DNA of 24,771 nt from Gemmatimonadales bacterium UBA4456 (GCA_002390225.1 DGOW01000045.1:1-24771), one strand, 5' to 3'; numbered from the stretch's first letter, positions 14,668 to 23,811 are shown. The notes: a model not told the origin generated them from the letters alone. Made by a program: numbers and translations.

Positions 14668-16968
14668 TCACCTCGCGGACTGGACATGGACACGGCCGTC
14701 TCGGCCGATGCGGAACCGCACCGTGCCCAGCTCGTCCGTCCGATGAATCCGCACCCCGGCGTCTTCGAGACGAGCCAGCACTCCGGATGCCGGATGTCCA
14801 TAACGGTTGCTCCGTCCGGCCGAAATCAGCGCGTGCTCGGGCGTTGTAGTGCGGAGGAACGCACGGCTCGTCGACGTTCGACTCCCGTGATGACCGATCT
14901 TCAGGATGTCGATATCACCCAGATCCGCCATGAGCGTCTCTTCTACGTCGACGTAAGCGTCACCGGTGAGCACGATGTCGACCCCCTGCCATGACACGCG
15001 GAGCACCACGGACACGCGATTCGCCTCCACGGAACTGCCCCTGTCTTCTTCCACGGAAACCGCCGAGTCCGTTGGGTGGAGTACCTCAAAGCTCACGCCT
15101 CCATAGGCGAAGCGTTGGCCCGCCCGAGCCGCGCCCCATGGCACACCCTGTACGTCTGCCTCGGCCATAACATCCTCGTAGACGGGCTTACCAACGGGCA
15201 GTGCCGGCTCGAGCACCCGGGCGACGTGGAAGCTACGGAGCACACCAGGCACTCCGCCGATATGGTCGGCGTCTGGATGTGTGAGAATCAGCAGATCGAT
15301 CCGCCGCACGCCCAGGCTCCGAAGGGTCTGTACGACTGGCTGAGCAGGGATGGGCGCATCCGATGGAGGTCCTGCGTCCACCAGGATCCATGAATCGCCG
15401 GGCGTCCGTATGGCGAGCGCGTCTCCCTGTCCTACGTCGATCATCCACAGGTCGAGGCCACGACCACCCTCCCGGGCCAGTAGCGTCGGCCACCCCACCA
15501 GAGCGCTCACGACAAGAGCCAATGTGATCCGACGACGCCCGCGTGCGTCGACACCCGGATGGCGAGCAAACCAGGACGCCAGAAATACACCAGTGCTCCC
15601 GGCCAGGACCGACGGCGGTGACACCCAGACGGAGGCCATTGGGGCCTCCGCGGCGGCCCGGGCCACGAGGGACAGGGCATCGAGCAAGACGGAGATCCCA
15701 CCCGCCAGGACCAGGCCACCCGCCTCCGAGACCGAACCGACCAGGAGCGAGAGCAAGGCTCCGGGTAGCGCGAGACTGACGAGAGGCGTCGCAGCCAGAG
15801 TCGCTGGGATGCCCAGGAGTGCGACTCGGTCAAAGTGCCAAGCCACGAACGGGAGGGTCGCGACGGTGGCTGCGACTCCGGCGGCGAGGTTGGATGTCAC
15901 AGTCCGCGGAATGCGCTGCGTTGGGCCCCGAAGACGTGTGAGAAGCCATGACTCGAGCGGGCGTGCCCAAGCGGCCAGGCCCGCTGCTCCTGCGAACGAG
16001 AGTTGGAAGCCAGGGTTGACGATCTCACGTGGGTCAATCCACAACAGCACCAGTGCTGCCCCCCCCAATGCTCCCCAACGGCTGGGGACACGCCCCAGCG
16101 CGACGGAGAGGGCCGTGAGAACAACAATCAGTGCTGCACGGCACGCGGAAACGGGAAAGCCGATCAGAGCGACGTACGCGGCCGTCACAGCGGCGGCCAG
16201 CAGTCGCTTGCGCCGGCGTCCCCACGGCAGGGCCGAAACGGAAATCGAGACCAATCCGGCAACCACCCCGACGTGGAAGCCGGAAATGGCGAGCAGATGT
16301 GCGATGCCTGCTCCCGCGAACGCATCACGCACGTCTCGATCGAGCCCCTCGGTGCGGGCCAGCGTAAGCGCTGTGATCAGAGGTGCGCGGACGCCGTACA
16401 ACTCGTGAATGCGAAGGACCAGGCCACCTCGGAATCGCACGGCTCCCCAGTGAAGGTGATCGACCACCGCAAGCCTCGGCTCCACGTGATCCACCGCTTC
16501 GATGTGGGTCGCCGAGAACCACGGACGATGTCGGCCCTCGCGCTGGCGACCGAGAACACGAACCGGCTTGCCAGCCGAGCGCGCAGCAAGCGGAGTGGCG
16601 TCCCGATCCATATCCCGCAGGACGACCGTCATGACGCCGCAGCCGTCGTCCCGAGCCAGCGGAACCGATTCGGACAGAGGTGGCGACAGGAAGCGTCCCG
16701 TGAGGACGCTGTCGACCGCGCATACGGCGAGACCACCCGCGGTGGTCGAATCCGTCGACGGAGTCGCGTATCCGGCGAGCGCTCCGGCCACTCCGACCGC
16801 AATCAGGCCAGCACGTAACTCGAGGGGTCCTCCGGATGGTCGTTTGGGCGCGGCGAGCGCCAAGAGACCCGCGAGGAGCGCGACCCAGACCGGCACGCTC
16901 ATAAGCCCCACGGCCACACCCGCGGCGTACACCAGGGCGAAGCGCGCGATCGGGGCCGCCGCCGTCAC
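14668..16968 (-). CDS. comEC: ComEC/Rec2 DNA-uptake channel protein with C-terminal metallo-beta-lactamase domain
   Basis: ComEC forms the inner-membrane channel that brings single-stranded DNA into the cell during natural transformation. The 766-residue protein has N-terminal membrane helices and an OB-like soluble part (about 80-180). The competence domain contains AHLLAISGFHVGVVAGL at about 223-239 and many helices to about 500. The C-terminal metallo-beta-lactamase-like domain has IDVGQGDAL, THPDADH (564-569), VLTGDA, KIGHHGSRTSTS and SNRYGHP. The metal ligands therefore look intact, consistent with a working nuclease domain that degrades the non-transported strand. It starts at GTG 16968, 24 nt after the small LapA-domain gene, with GAGG abutting the start. 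No other competence gene is in the window. Confidence 0.93.
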   Translation of the reverse strand: MTAAAPIARFALVYAAGVAVGLMSVPVWVALLAGLLALAAPKRPSGGPLELRAGLIAVGVAGALAGYATPSTDSTTAGGLAVCAVDSVLTGRFLSPPLSESVPLARDDGCGVMTVVLRDMDRDATPLAARSAGKPVRVLGRQREGRHRPWFSATHIEAVDHVEPRLAVVDHLHWGAVRFRGGLVLRIHELYGVRAPLITALTLARTEGLDRDVRDAFAGAGIAHLLAISGFHVGVVAGLVSISVSALPWGRRRKRLLAAAVTAAYVALIGFPVSACRAALIVVLTALSVALGRVPSRWGALGGAALVLLWIDPREIVNPGFQLSFAGAAGLAAWARPLESWLLTRLRGPTQRIPRTVTSNLAAGVAATVATLPFVAWHFDRVALLGIPATLAATPLVSLALPGALLSLLVGSVSEAGGLVLAGGISVLLDALSLVARAAAEAPMASVWVSPPSVLAGSTGVFLASWFARHPGVDARGRRRITLALVVSALVGWPTLLAREGGRGLDLWMIDVGQGDALAIRTPGDSWILVDAGPPSDAPIPAQPVVQTLRSLGVRRIDLLILTHPDADHIGGVPGVLRSFHVARVLEPALPVGKPVYEDVMAEADVQGVPWGAARAGQRFAYGGVSFEVLHPTDSAVSVEEDRGSSVEANRVSVVLRVSWQGVDIVLTGDAYVDVEETLMADLGDIDILKIGHHGSRTSTSRAFLRTTTPEHALISAGRSNRYGHPASGVLARLEDAGVRIHRTDELGTVRFRIGRDGRVHVQSAR

Positions 16969-16992
16969 CTCAGGCGGCTCACTCCGCGTTCG

Positions 16993-17325
16993 TCACGTAT
17001 GTCCGTGATCCTCCGGGGAGTCATCCGACTCCGGAAAGAGATCCTGCTGCGAATCATCGATGAAGCGTCCTCGTTCCTCTCGATCCTCTTCGGCCAGACG
17101 CGCACGCAGGATGCGCCGGACCTTCAGGTCAGATTGCACGCCTGCGACCAGCATCACGACCATCCCGACGATCACACTTCCGAACGCGACGACCGTCAGC
17201 GGTACGCCAATCAGTGTAGTGAACCCCAGTCGCAGTGTGACCTGATGTCCCGAGTTGAGGGAAGCGAACAGGAGCGACGTTCCGAGCAGGACAGCGATGC
17301 CAACCCACCCTGGAAGGCGATTCAC
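16993..17325 (-). CDS. Small membrane protein with LapA (DUF1049) domain
   Basis: The 110-residue protein has two predicted membrane helices (about 7-22 and 40-62) linked by NSGHQVTLRLGF. It ends in a basic then acidic cytoplasmic tail (LKVRRILRARLAEEDREE). The spacing, with N-x-x-x-V-x-L between the helices, matches the lipopolysaccharide assembly protein A domain. E. coli LapA acts with LapB on LPS synthesis and FtsH-dependent control of LpxC; no lapB is visible here, so the role is uncertain. It starts at GTG 17325, overlapping the miaB stop by 4 nt (GTGA), so it is probably made by coupled translation. comEC follows after 24 nt. Confidence 0.75.
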   Translation of the reverse strand: MNRLPGWVGIAVLLGTSLLFASLNSGHQVTLRLGFTTLIGVPLTVVAFGSVIVGMVVMLVAGVQSDLKVRRILRARLAEEDREERGRFIDDSQQDLFPESDDSPEDHGHT

Positions 17326-18755
17326 ACCGCCGCCGTCACCAGTTCGGAGGTCTCGACCTCAGAGCCCACGAATGTCGCGCCCGTGGTCCGCTCTAGCCGA
17401 GCATGCGTGTAGGCTCCGATACGCGCAGCATCACCATCGAAGACGACAACCTTGTTTCGTTTGGTCCGCCCTCGAATCTGGCCCGGATCACGGCCCTCGT
17501 GCTCGATGAGCACCTCTTCGATCCGTCCGACCTCACTGGTATTGATCTCGTTCTGGATCTGACGAGAGACGGCGATGAGTTCGGCCAGACGGGCCTGCGC
17601 CTCCGTCGGTTCGATGAAGTCGGTATCGGGCAGGCGGGTGGCGGGGGTCCCGTCACGCAGCGAGTACTTGTAGGTGAACGCATCATCGAAGCGCACGGTA
17701 CGCATCAAGTCGAGTGTGTCGTGGAATTCCTCGTCGGTCTCACCCGGAAACGCGACGATGATGTCGGTTGACAACGCGATATCGGGAACCGCCGCCCGGA
17801 CCATCTCGACCTTCTCGAGCAGCGTCTCGACGGTGTAGCGTCGCAGCATACGCTTGAGCGTTCGGTTGTTTCCGGACTGCGCAGGCAGGTGTAGTTGTTC
17901 GCACACCGCCTGCTCCGTGGCCATGACATCGAGGAGTTCCTCGTTCACATCGCGGGGGTGCGGTGACGTAAAACGGACCCGACGGATGCCGTCGACCCGC
18001 GCGACCCGCCGCAGAAGCTCCGGGAAGGGTACGTCCTGCCACACGTACGAGTTCACCGTCTGGCCGAGTAGCGTGATCTCGGTGACCCCCTGATCGGCAA
18101 GGCTCCGGATCTCGGCGAGCACCTCGGTTGCGGAGCGGTTCTTCTCGCCGCCCCGCACGTACGGAACAATGCAGTAGGTGCAACGATGATCACAGCCGCG
18201 TTGGACCGGGACCCAGGCGCTTGGCCCATCCGCCCGGCGCTGTTCCAGTCCCTGATAGTTCTCGTCCATATCGAGCTGCAGGACAGCCAGCTGTGGTCCC
18301 CGCTTGCTGCTCTCGCGAACGACCTCGATCGATTTGGGGCCACTAATCACCGTTCTCAACGCCGATTCATCTTCCCCGTTACGACTGGCCTCCAGCCGAT
18401 CCAGTGTCTCGGGCAGTCCACGATATCCGTCAGGTCCCATCACGATGTCGACATAGGGAGCCTGTTCGAGCAGCGTACCGCCCATGCGTTGGGCCATACA
18501 GCCCGTCACGCCGATCACCAGATCGGGACGATCACGCTTCAGCCCGTTCAACTGGGACACGCGACCGAGCACACGCTTCTCCGCATGCTCCCGGATCGCG
18601 CACGTGTTCACGAGCACGACGTCCGCGTCCTCCGGGCTACCGACGATGTCGTAGCCGGAACGCTCAAGGATGCCTTCCATCAGCTCACCGTCACTGATGT
18701 TCATCTGGCACCCGTACGTCTCGACGTACGCGCGTTTCGAGGGCTTCGTGATCAT
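17322..18755 (-). CDS. miaB: tRNA-2-methylthio-N6-dimethylallyladenosine synthase (MiaB)
   Basis: MiaB is a radical-SAM methylthiotransferase that adds a methylthio group at C2 of i6A37 in tRNAs reading codons that begin with U. The N-terminal cluster cysteines are Cys16 (ETYGCQMN), Cys52 (NTCAIREHAE) and Cys86 (GCMAQR). The radical-SAM triad is Cys188, Cys192 and Cys195 in CDHRCTYCIVPYVRG. A C-terminal TRAM-like RNA-binding region covers about 410-470. ETYGCQMN and CAIREHAE separate it from RimO and MtaB. The 477 residues fit. ATG 18755 overlaps the mtaB stop by 4 nt with no ribosome site, so it depends on translation of mtaB. Confidence 0.95.
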   Translation of the reverse strand: MITKPSKRAYVETYGCQMNISDGELMEGILERSGYDIVGSPEDADVVLVNTCAIREHAEKRVLGRVSQLNGLKRDRPDLVIGVTGCMAQRMGGTLLEQAPYVDIVMGPDGYRGLPETLDRLEASRNGEDESALRTVISGPKSIEVVRESSKRGPQLAVLQLDMDENYQGLEQRRADGPSAWVPVQRGCDHRCTYCIVPYVRGGEKNRSATEVLAEIRSLADQGVTEITLLGQTVNSYVWQDVPFPELLRRVARVDGIRRVRFTSPHPRDVNEELLDVMATEQAVCEQLHLPAQSGNNRTLKRMLRRYTVETLLEKVEMVRAAVPDIALSTDIIVAFPGETDEEFHDTLDLMRTVRFDDAFTYKYSLRDGTPATRLPDTDFIEPTEAQARLAELIAVSRQIQNEINTSEVGRIEEVLIEHEGRDPGQIRGRTKRNKVVVFDGDAARIGAYTHARLERTTGATFVGSEVETSELVTAAV

Positions 18756-20077
18756 GGGGAATAAAGTGCAGGATCGTGGGGCGCAACAATATACAGATCG
18801 TCCGGATCACCATGCAGGGTTCCGGTCAGCATAGACGACCGCTCTACCGTGTTCCCGGGGTGCCCACTTCCGACACGTACGCGCAGATAATCCTCTGTCA
18901 GTCCGGTTCCGCCATCTCCCTCGACCACGACGGTGGCCATGGAACCTGATCGCCTTGCGCGGTATCCGTCTCCCCGATCCTGAGCCAGCATACGCAGTTC
19001 GCGCGCTCTGTCAGCCGCGATGCGCTGGGGAACCGGTGAAGGCAGCGTTTGCGCGACCGTATCGTTCCGTGGAGAGAACGGGAACACGTGCAGATATGTA
19101 AACGGGAGTTCTTCAATGAGAGCCCTCGTCGTCGCGTGATCCTCCTCCGTTTCACCGGGGAAGCCCGTGATGACATCCGCCCCCAGTCCCAGAGGTGAGA
19201 CGTGCTCAGCGATCTCCAGGGTTCGCGTTCGATACTGCTCCCGTGTGTGCCAACGACGCATCAGCCGAAGAACGGGATCCGCACCACTTTGAAGTGGCAT
19301 GTGCAGATGCGGCGCGAGACGTCCGCCTGACGTCACCATGAGTTCAATCAGGAGGTCGTCGATCTCAGTGGCTTCGACGCTTCCGATCCTGAATCGAACA
19401 TCGGGGACCTTCTCGAGCAGCACAGCACAGAGCTGCGACAGACTGAGCTTGGGATCCAGATCGATACCATAGTGCCCGATGTGTATGCCGGTGATGACCA
19501 GCTCGACGTGACGCTCGGCAAGAAGGCGGGCTTCCGCCACCACCTCGGACAACGCCCGCGACCGGGACTCACCGCGCGCGAGCCGGGTCGCACAGAATGA
19601 GCACTTCCGATCGCAACCGTCCTGGACCTTGAGCCAGCCCCGGGCCGCCCCGCGTCGCGTGCGGAGCAATTCCCCGCCGACCGGCTCATGATCGATCCGG
19701 TCCAGCGAGGTTCTCAGCTGGATCTGCGTCAGTCCCCCACCCTGCTGCCGACCGATCGCGCCGGCCACGAGCATCGGATCATGCCCGGTAACGACATCGA
19801 CCACGCCATCCATCGCCTGATAGTCGGCTTCACGCAGGGCTGCGGAGCACCCCGCAACGACAACCCGGAGGTCAGGCTGCTCCCGGACCGCCCTGCGAAT
19901 GAACCGGCGAGCCTGAGCGTCCGCCTGGTTGGTGACCGTGCAAGTGTTGACCACCAGCACATCGGCATCGACCGCGCCACCGGCAGTCGTGGAGCCACGG
20001 GCTTCCGACTCCTGGCGCATCCGCTCCGTGTCGTACTGATTCGCCTTACAGCCGAACGTGTGGTAGTGGACGCGCAC
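18752..20077 (-). CDS. mtaB: tRNA t6A37 methylthiotransferase (MtaB)
   Basis: MtaB adds a methylthio group to the t6A37 base of tRNAs reading ANN codons. Its start HTFGCKANQYDTERM is the MtaB form of the methylthiotransferase N-terminus. The first cluster uses Cys10, Cys46 (NTCTVTNQAD) and Cys77 (AGCSAA). The radical-SAM site is Cys155, Cys159 and Cys162 in GCDRKCSFCATRLARG. GIHIGHYGIDL and HMPLQSGADPVLRLMRR are also family blocks, and a TRAM region ends the 441-residue protein. GTG 20077 has no clear ribosome site and lies 12 nt after the barrel gene stop. The start is placed by homology, because the first cluster cysteine is only 10 residues in. Confidence 0.93.
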   Translation of the reverse strand: MRVHYHTFGCKANQYDTERMRQESEARGSTTAGGAVDADVLVVNTCTVTNQADAQARRFIRRAVREQPDLRVVVAGCSAALREADYQAMDGVVDVVTGHDPMLVAGAIGRQQGGGLTQIQLRTSLDRIDHEPVGGELLRTRRGAARGWLKVQDGCDRKCSFCATRLARGESRSRALSEVVAEARLLAERHVELVITGIHIGHYGIDLDPKLSLSQLCAVLLEKVPDVRFRIGSVEATEIDDLLIELMVTSGGRLAPHLHMPLQSGADPVLRLMRRWHTREQYRTRTLEIAEHVSPLGLGADVITGFPGETEEDHATTRALIEELPFTYLHVFPFSPRNDTVAQTLPSPVPQRIAADRARELRMLAQDRGDGYRARRSGSMATVVVEGDGGTGLTEDYLRVRVGSGHPGNTVERSSMLTGTLHGDPDDLYIVAPHDPALYSP

Positions 20078-20089
20078 GAGAAGTGACGA

Positions 20090-21274
20090 TCAGAAACCGG
20101 AGGTCAGGAGCGACAGTGTGGCCCTCCAGAAGTTCTCCGTCAGGTTGGCGCTGCTGCGACGACCACGTTCGATCGACATGTCGATTCGGGCGAGCACCAT
20201 GCCAGCCGTCTCGTTCAGTACGAGACCGAAGCCACTCGACAACGTCCGTTCCGAAACTGATTCGTCCTCGAACGCGAAGGGCAGGCCAACGCGACGGAAG
20301 CCAAAGCGCAGCGGCGCGTCCTTGCCGAGCAACCTCGCCCGAGACAGCTCCAGGCCTACTCCGAAGCCGCTACCGCTGGTCACATACGCGTCCGACAACT
20401 CGTCCTCGGTTTTCGACCAGTCCGCCAGCACTACGCTGGAGTGCAGGAGAACGCTCGGGCCAAGGTTGGCGGTTGCTCCCAGACGGTACTGGATCGGTAG
20501 AGAGAAGCGGCGATCCGAACCCCGTGTCTCCCCGGACGCATTACCACTGAGCATCGAGGGCATCTGGACACTGGCCGCCACCTCAAGGCCGTCGAAGCTT
20601 GCGGAACCGCCGGCGGTGAATGACCAGCCAGCCCAGGACCACACACCGGACTCGATGTACTGGTCTACGTTCCCCTCGTCGTCTTCATCGCCGTACGTCC
20701 GAACGAGCGTGCGGTCCAGGCTGCCCGCGTACCGCCCAACCGTCAAGCCAGCAGCAAAGTGTCCATTTATCGCCCGCGCGAACCCCAGATTCACATTCGA
20801 TATCGAACCGTCCTGGCTGAATGCGTCGGAGGTCCGGACTGGTCCGTCTCCGAGGTCCACGTCGCTGACGTCGGTGACTTCATACGACTGATCGAGGAAA
20901 GAACCGAACTGGACGGACGCCATGCCCCCGAAGAACGGGTAGCCGATGCCAACCAGTGGAAAACGATTGCCCTGGAAGCTGCCTGAGCGATCACCCGAAG
21001 CCGAGTAGTCGACCCAGCTTGGCGACGCGGCCATGACCCCAGTCGAGATGCCAAGGCGGGCCAGCCCACCAGGATCGGTCGGCATGATCGAGGGTCCACC
21101 GAGACCAATGCCCATGCTTCCCAAGGCACGCGCCCGACCGTCAAGCGCTTCGACCGGCGTTCCGAGACCCGCCGCGTTAAAGAGCGACTGTCCCCAGACC
21201 GGCGCTGCACTGACGAGCAGAACCAGTACCGCCGCCGTCACGGTCTTCGCAGCAGTCGTTATGGGGCTGATCAT
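20090..21274 (-). CDS. Outer-membrane beta-barrel protein, possibly PorV/FadL-like
   Basis: The 394-residue protein has a Sec signal (hydrophobic 12-24, probable cleavage near VWG at 26-28). Many short alternating strands follow, and it ends in an aromatic Phe (LLTSGF), as expected for a barrel inserted by the BAM machinery. The early GRARALGSMGIGLGG and PSIMPTDPGGLARL segments resemble the N-terminal hatch motif of PorV/OmpP1/FadL-type barrels, where an N-rich repeat describes a typical 'proteins assigned as positions of good genes' fold; this link is tentative. Its cargo or role is unknown. A good site (GTGGAG, 5 nt upstream) precedes ATG 21274, and the gene overlaps the lipoprotein stop by 4 nt. 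The close coupling suggests that lipoprotein and barrel work together. Confidence 0.75.
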   Translation of the reverse strand: MISPITTAAKTVTAAVLVLLVSAAPVWGQSLFNAAGLGTPVEALDGRARALGSMGIGLGGPSIMPTDPGGLARLGISTGVMAASPSWVDYSASGDRSGSFQGNRFPLVGIGYPFFGGMASVQFGSFLDQSYEVTDVSDVDLGDGPVRTSDAFSQDGSISNVNLGFARAINGHFAAGLTVGRYAGSLDRTLVRTYGDEDDEGNVDQYIESGVWSWAGWSFTAGGSASFDGLEVAASVQMPSMLSGNASGETRGSDRRFSLPIQYRLGATANLGPSVLLHSSVVLADWSKTEDELSDAYVTSGSGFGVGLELSRARLLGKDAPLRFGFRRVGLPFAFEDESVSERTLSSGFGLVLNETAGMVLARIDMSIERGRRSSANLTENFWRATLSLLTSGF

Positions 21275-22635
21275 GGTAGCTCCACGGGCGGGCCGATCGT
21301 GAGCACGAGCCTCAGGTATGGCTCGGCCGGCGACAGGGGGCCTTCGAACGATGCAAAGGCGATGGAGAAGGGTTCAATGACCGACAGAAGCGCGAGCGTT
21401 TCCGGTGTCGGATTACCACTGGGGTCGGTGCCCCGCAGGCGGTCGCGTGCATAGCCTGTGAAGGGGATCTCAATTTCAAGCCCTGGCGCAGACCCAAACG
21501 CCTCCGGCGAAACACTCCGACCGAAGGGGCTCACGATGAGCGAGACGCCGAGCGGCGACTTGGGCATGGAGGCCCGGTTGAGCACGGGTCGTACGTCCAG
21601 GCGGATCGAATCTGTGGGCTGGAACGCAGCCTCGGTCAGCCGACTCGTCAGTACCAATGCCGCATACGAGATCTGGCCGGGTGAGAGCGTGTGTGGGCAG
21701 CTCACGATAGCGCAGAATTCCGGGATGCCGTCGATGACCTTGGGCACATTCAAGTCAAGAATCGTGCGCCATGACGGCGCACCCCCGATCCGAACGCCAT
21801 CCGGCGGTGGCTGCGGGTACGGGCTGTAGATGAACGTGGAGCCCCTCGTCGTCGCCGTCAGCTCGATGATCGTGTCAGGATTGCTGCTGGGCCGCGCGTC
21901 GAGACGGATCAAGGCACGGTTGAGGGCGAGACGCTCGCCGGTGTCCAGAACTGCGATGCGTGCGCCCGCGCTGAGGTCCGTGGTGTCGGTCCACGTAGCA
22001 ATCTGAGCAGAGTCCAGAATGAACACCGCCGTGTCGCCCGTTGCCGGATCCCACGTGGCCTGGGCAAACGGAGTTACCGAGCCACCACCAGCCTCCGCCC
22101 AGGAACGCTGATCATTGATGGTGTCGATCGCCAAGTCCCACGTTGCCGTTGTCGGATCCCACTCTTCCGTGGTCGCTCCAAGTTGGAGCATCACCGGTGC
22201 GGTGTTCGTGCTTTGCACCGGGTCGAAGAATGCCACGAACCGACCACCAAGGATGGTCAGGGTCGAGTCCGGGCGGGACGCACCGGTCGTATCCTGTACG
22301 GTGGCAATGCGAGGATATGCACCGATACGCAGGAGCGTACGTGCATCCAGGACACCCGCGTAATCCTCCGCCAGCACGCCCTGTCCGATATCCTCAGCCG
22401 ACCCGTATCCGCCGAACACTTCCAGGTTCGACGCGAATTCACTCCAAGGGATCTCAACAGTCACGGTGATCGGCGAGCCCGGAAGCGGCTCGCCCCCCAG
22501 CGCGACTGGCGTCTGCTCTTCACAGCCCGCGGTGAATGCCGCCAACAGGCCAAGTGCGGCGACAGCTACTCCGGGGCGATATGCACCAAAAACGCTCAAA
22601 GACCTGCTCTTCCTTCCAATTGAAGCGGTGCTCAC
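21271..22635 (-). CDS. Large predicted lipoprotein of unknown function
   Basis: I do not recognise the family. From GTG 22635 the product is 454 residues, with a basic start, a hydrophobic core (VAVAALGLLAAF) and lipobox TAGC at Cys38, so it should be lipid-anchored. The mature part is rich in Thr, Ser, Pro and short beta-like segments with no catalytic motif that I can see. A close cysteine pair (FCAIVSCPH) could form a disulfide. The start was chosen because GTGA overlaps the alr stop by 4 nt and gives a proper signal. ATG 22653 and an ATG at 22785 are in frame, but would place arginine-rich sequence antisense-like to normal usage within the alr coding region before the signal. It is coupled to the downstream barrel gene by ATGA. 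Confidence 0.7.
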   Translation of the reverse strand: MSTASIGRKSRSLSVFGAYRPGVAVAALGLLAAFTAGCEEQTPVALGGEPLPGSPITVTVEIPWSEFASNLEVFGGYGSAEDIGQGVLAEDYAGVLDARTLLRIGAYPRIATVQDTTGASRPDSTLTILGGRFVAFFDPVQSTNTAPVMLQLGATTEEWDPTTATWDLAIDTINDQRSWAEAGGGSVTPFAQATWDPATGDTAVFILDSAQIATWTDTTDLSAGARIAVLDTGERLALNRALIRLDARPSSNPDTIIELTATTRGSTFIYSPYPQPPPDGVRIGGAPSWRTILDLNVPKVIDGIPEFCAIVSCPHTLSPGQISYAALVLTSRLTEAAFQPTDSIRLDVRPVLNRASMPKSPLGVSLIVSPFGRSVSPEAFGSAPGLEIEIPFTGYARDRLRGTDPSGNPTPETLALLSVIEPFSIAFASFEGPLSPAEPYLRLVLTIGPPVELP

Positions 22636-23768
22636 ACGCTTTCGTCCATCCATACTCGCGGCAGCCGACCCGTCAGCCCGGTGAGCACCTCGTAGCTGAT
22701 CGTACCTGCTTCGGCGGCCACGTCGTCCAGGGTTCGCTCGGCCGTACCCTCCGAACCCACCAGTGTCGCGATGTCTCCCTCGCATGCCCCGTCAACGTCG
22801 GTGATGTCTACCACAGTCACATCCATGGAGATCCGCCCGATGATGGGCACGGTCGTGCCGTGTAGTATCGCACTTCCTCGGTTGGATAGGGCCCTTGGCA
22901 GTCCGTCGCCATACCCGATCGAAAGTGTTGCCCAGCGTTCATCCCGTTGGGACGTATATGTGGTGCCGTATCCTAGCGTCGTACCGACCGGTACGGACCG
23001 AACCAGCGCGACCCGTGCATGGACCGACACCACCGGCGTCGGCCGAGGCTGACCAGGTCCGACTCCTCCCCCATACAGGAAGATCCCTGGTCGAACCACC
23101 GAGCGGGCCATCTCCGGAGCTCGGAAGACACCGGCGCTGTTCAGCACGTGAACCGCGAGCGCTGGACCCTCCGACCCTCGAAGCGAGACGATCTGCGCGG
23201 CGAGTTCCGAGAAGCGAACCCACTGCTCTCGAACCGTTGTCTCGTTTTCATCGGCAGAGTGCAAGTGCGTGTAAAACCCGACGCAGCAGGCGTCCTCCAC
23301 ACCAGCGACCGAATGAGACAGCCACTCCGAAGCCTGTCGCCAGTCGAATCCGCTTCGGCCTATGCCGGTATCGATGTCGATGTGGTACTCGGCGGTCGTG
23401 CCCGCTGAGCGAGCCGTCGCCCCCAGTTGCTGTAGCGCGCGCAGGCTGGATATCGACAGCTGAAGCCGGTGCTCGACGGCAGCGGCAACATCCTCATACG
23501 GCGCGGGACTGCATACGACGATCCGACCCTCGACGCCGAGTTCTCGAAGCCGCACGCCCTCTGAGACTCCGGCGACGCCAAACCCCCAGGGCTCGAGGGG
23601 CTCGAGCGCCCGCACAACCGCCTCGACACCCAGGCCGTACGCGTTCGCCTTGACCATGGGAAGCAGCCCGGTCCCGGGCGCAACCTGATGGCGAACACGG
23701 ACGTAGTTGTCGCGCAGAGCTTGAGCGCGCACCTGCACCCAGGCGCGGGCTTTAGGATTCGTTGACAT
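22632..23768 (-). CDS. alr: Alanine racemase
   Basis: Alr interconverts L- and D-alanine, supplying D-alanine for peptidoglycan. Lys40 in PMVKANAYGLG is the PLP-binding lysine and Tyr267 in LGYGTTYTSQ is the opposing catalytic base. Arg138 in GIGRSGFDW contacts the PLP ring, and GRISMDVTVVDIT is a further family block. The 378 residues fit the usual fold of a PLP barrel plus a C-terminal beta domain. ATG 23768 is preceded by CGGGG about 3 nt away, a mediocre site. It is the first gene of the long minus-strand run, divergent from mazG, so a promoter for the whole run probably lies in 23769-23867. Confidence 0.96.
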   Translation of the reverse strand: MSTNPKARAWVQVRAQALRDNYVRVRHQVAPGTGLLPMVKANAYGLGVEAVVRALEPLEPWGFGVAGVSEGVRLRELGVEGRIVVCSPAPYEDVAAAVEHRLQLSISSLRALQQLGATARSAGTTAEYHIDIDTGIGRSGFDWRQASEWLSHSVAGVEDACCVGFYTHLHSADENETTVREQWVRFSELAAQIVSLRGSEGPALAVHVLNSAGVFRAPEMARSVVRPGIFLYGGGVGPGQPRPTPVVSVHARVALVRSVPVGTTLGYGTTYTSQRDERWATLSIGYGDGLPRALSNRGSAILHGTTVPIIGRISMDVTVVDITDVDGACEGDIATLVGSEGTAERTLDDVAAEAGTISYEVLTGLTGRLPRVWMDESV

Positions 23769-23811
23769 AAGCCCCGAAAGATGCCAGAAACAGGTCGCTC
23801 CGACGACCCCC

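Noticed and set aside
15350..16408. A 352-residue plus-strand open frame, with others at 16003-16818 and 16502-17008
   Set aside because: They lie opposite comEC, are rich in Arg/Pro/Ser/Thr, and show no family motif; comEC in this region has intact motifs, so these are antisense shadows of GC-rich coding sequence.
20118..20891. A 257-residue plus-strand open frame
   Set aside because: It is antisense to the outer-membrane barrel gene, has low-complexity Arg/Ser/Pro composition, and no ribosome site or family motif.
22636..22785. N-terminal extension of the lipoprotein to ATG 22785
   Set aside because: The added 50 residues lie in the alr coding region, are Arg/Gly-rich and would bury the signal peptide; GTG 22635 gives a normal lipoprotein start and a 4-nt overlap.
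22895..23653. A 252-residue plus-strand open frame
   Set aside because: It is antisense to alr, which has its PLP lysine and catalytic tyrosine in order; the frame is Arg/Pro-rich with no motif.
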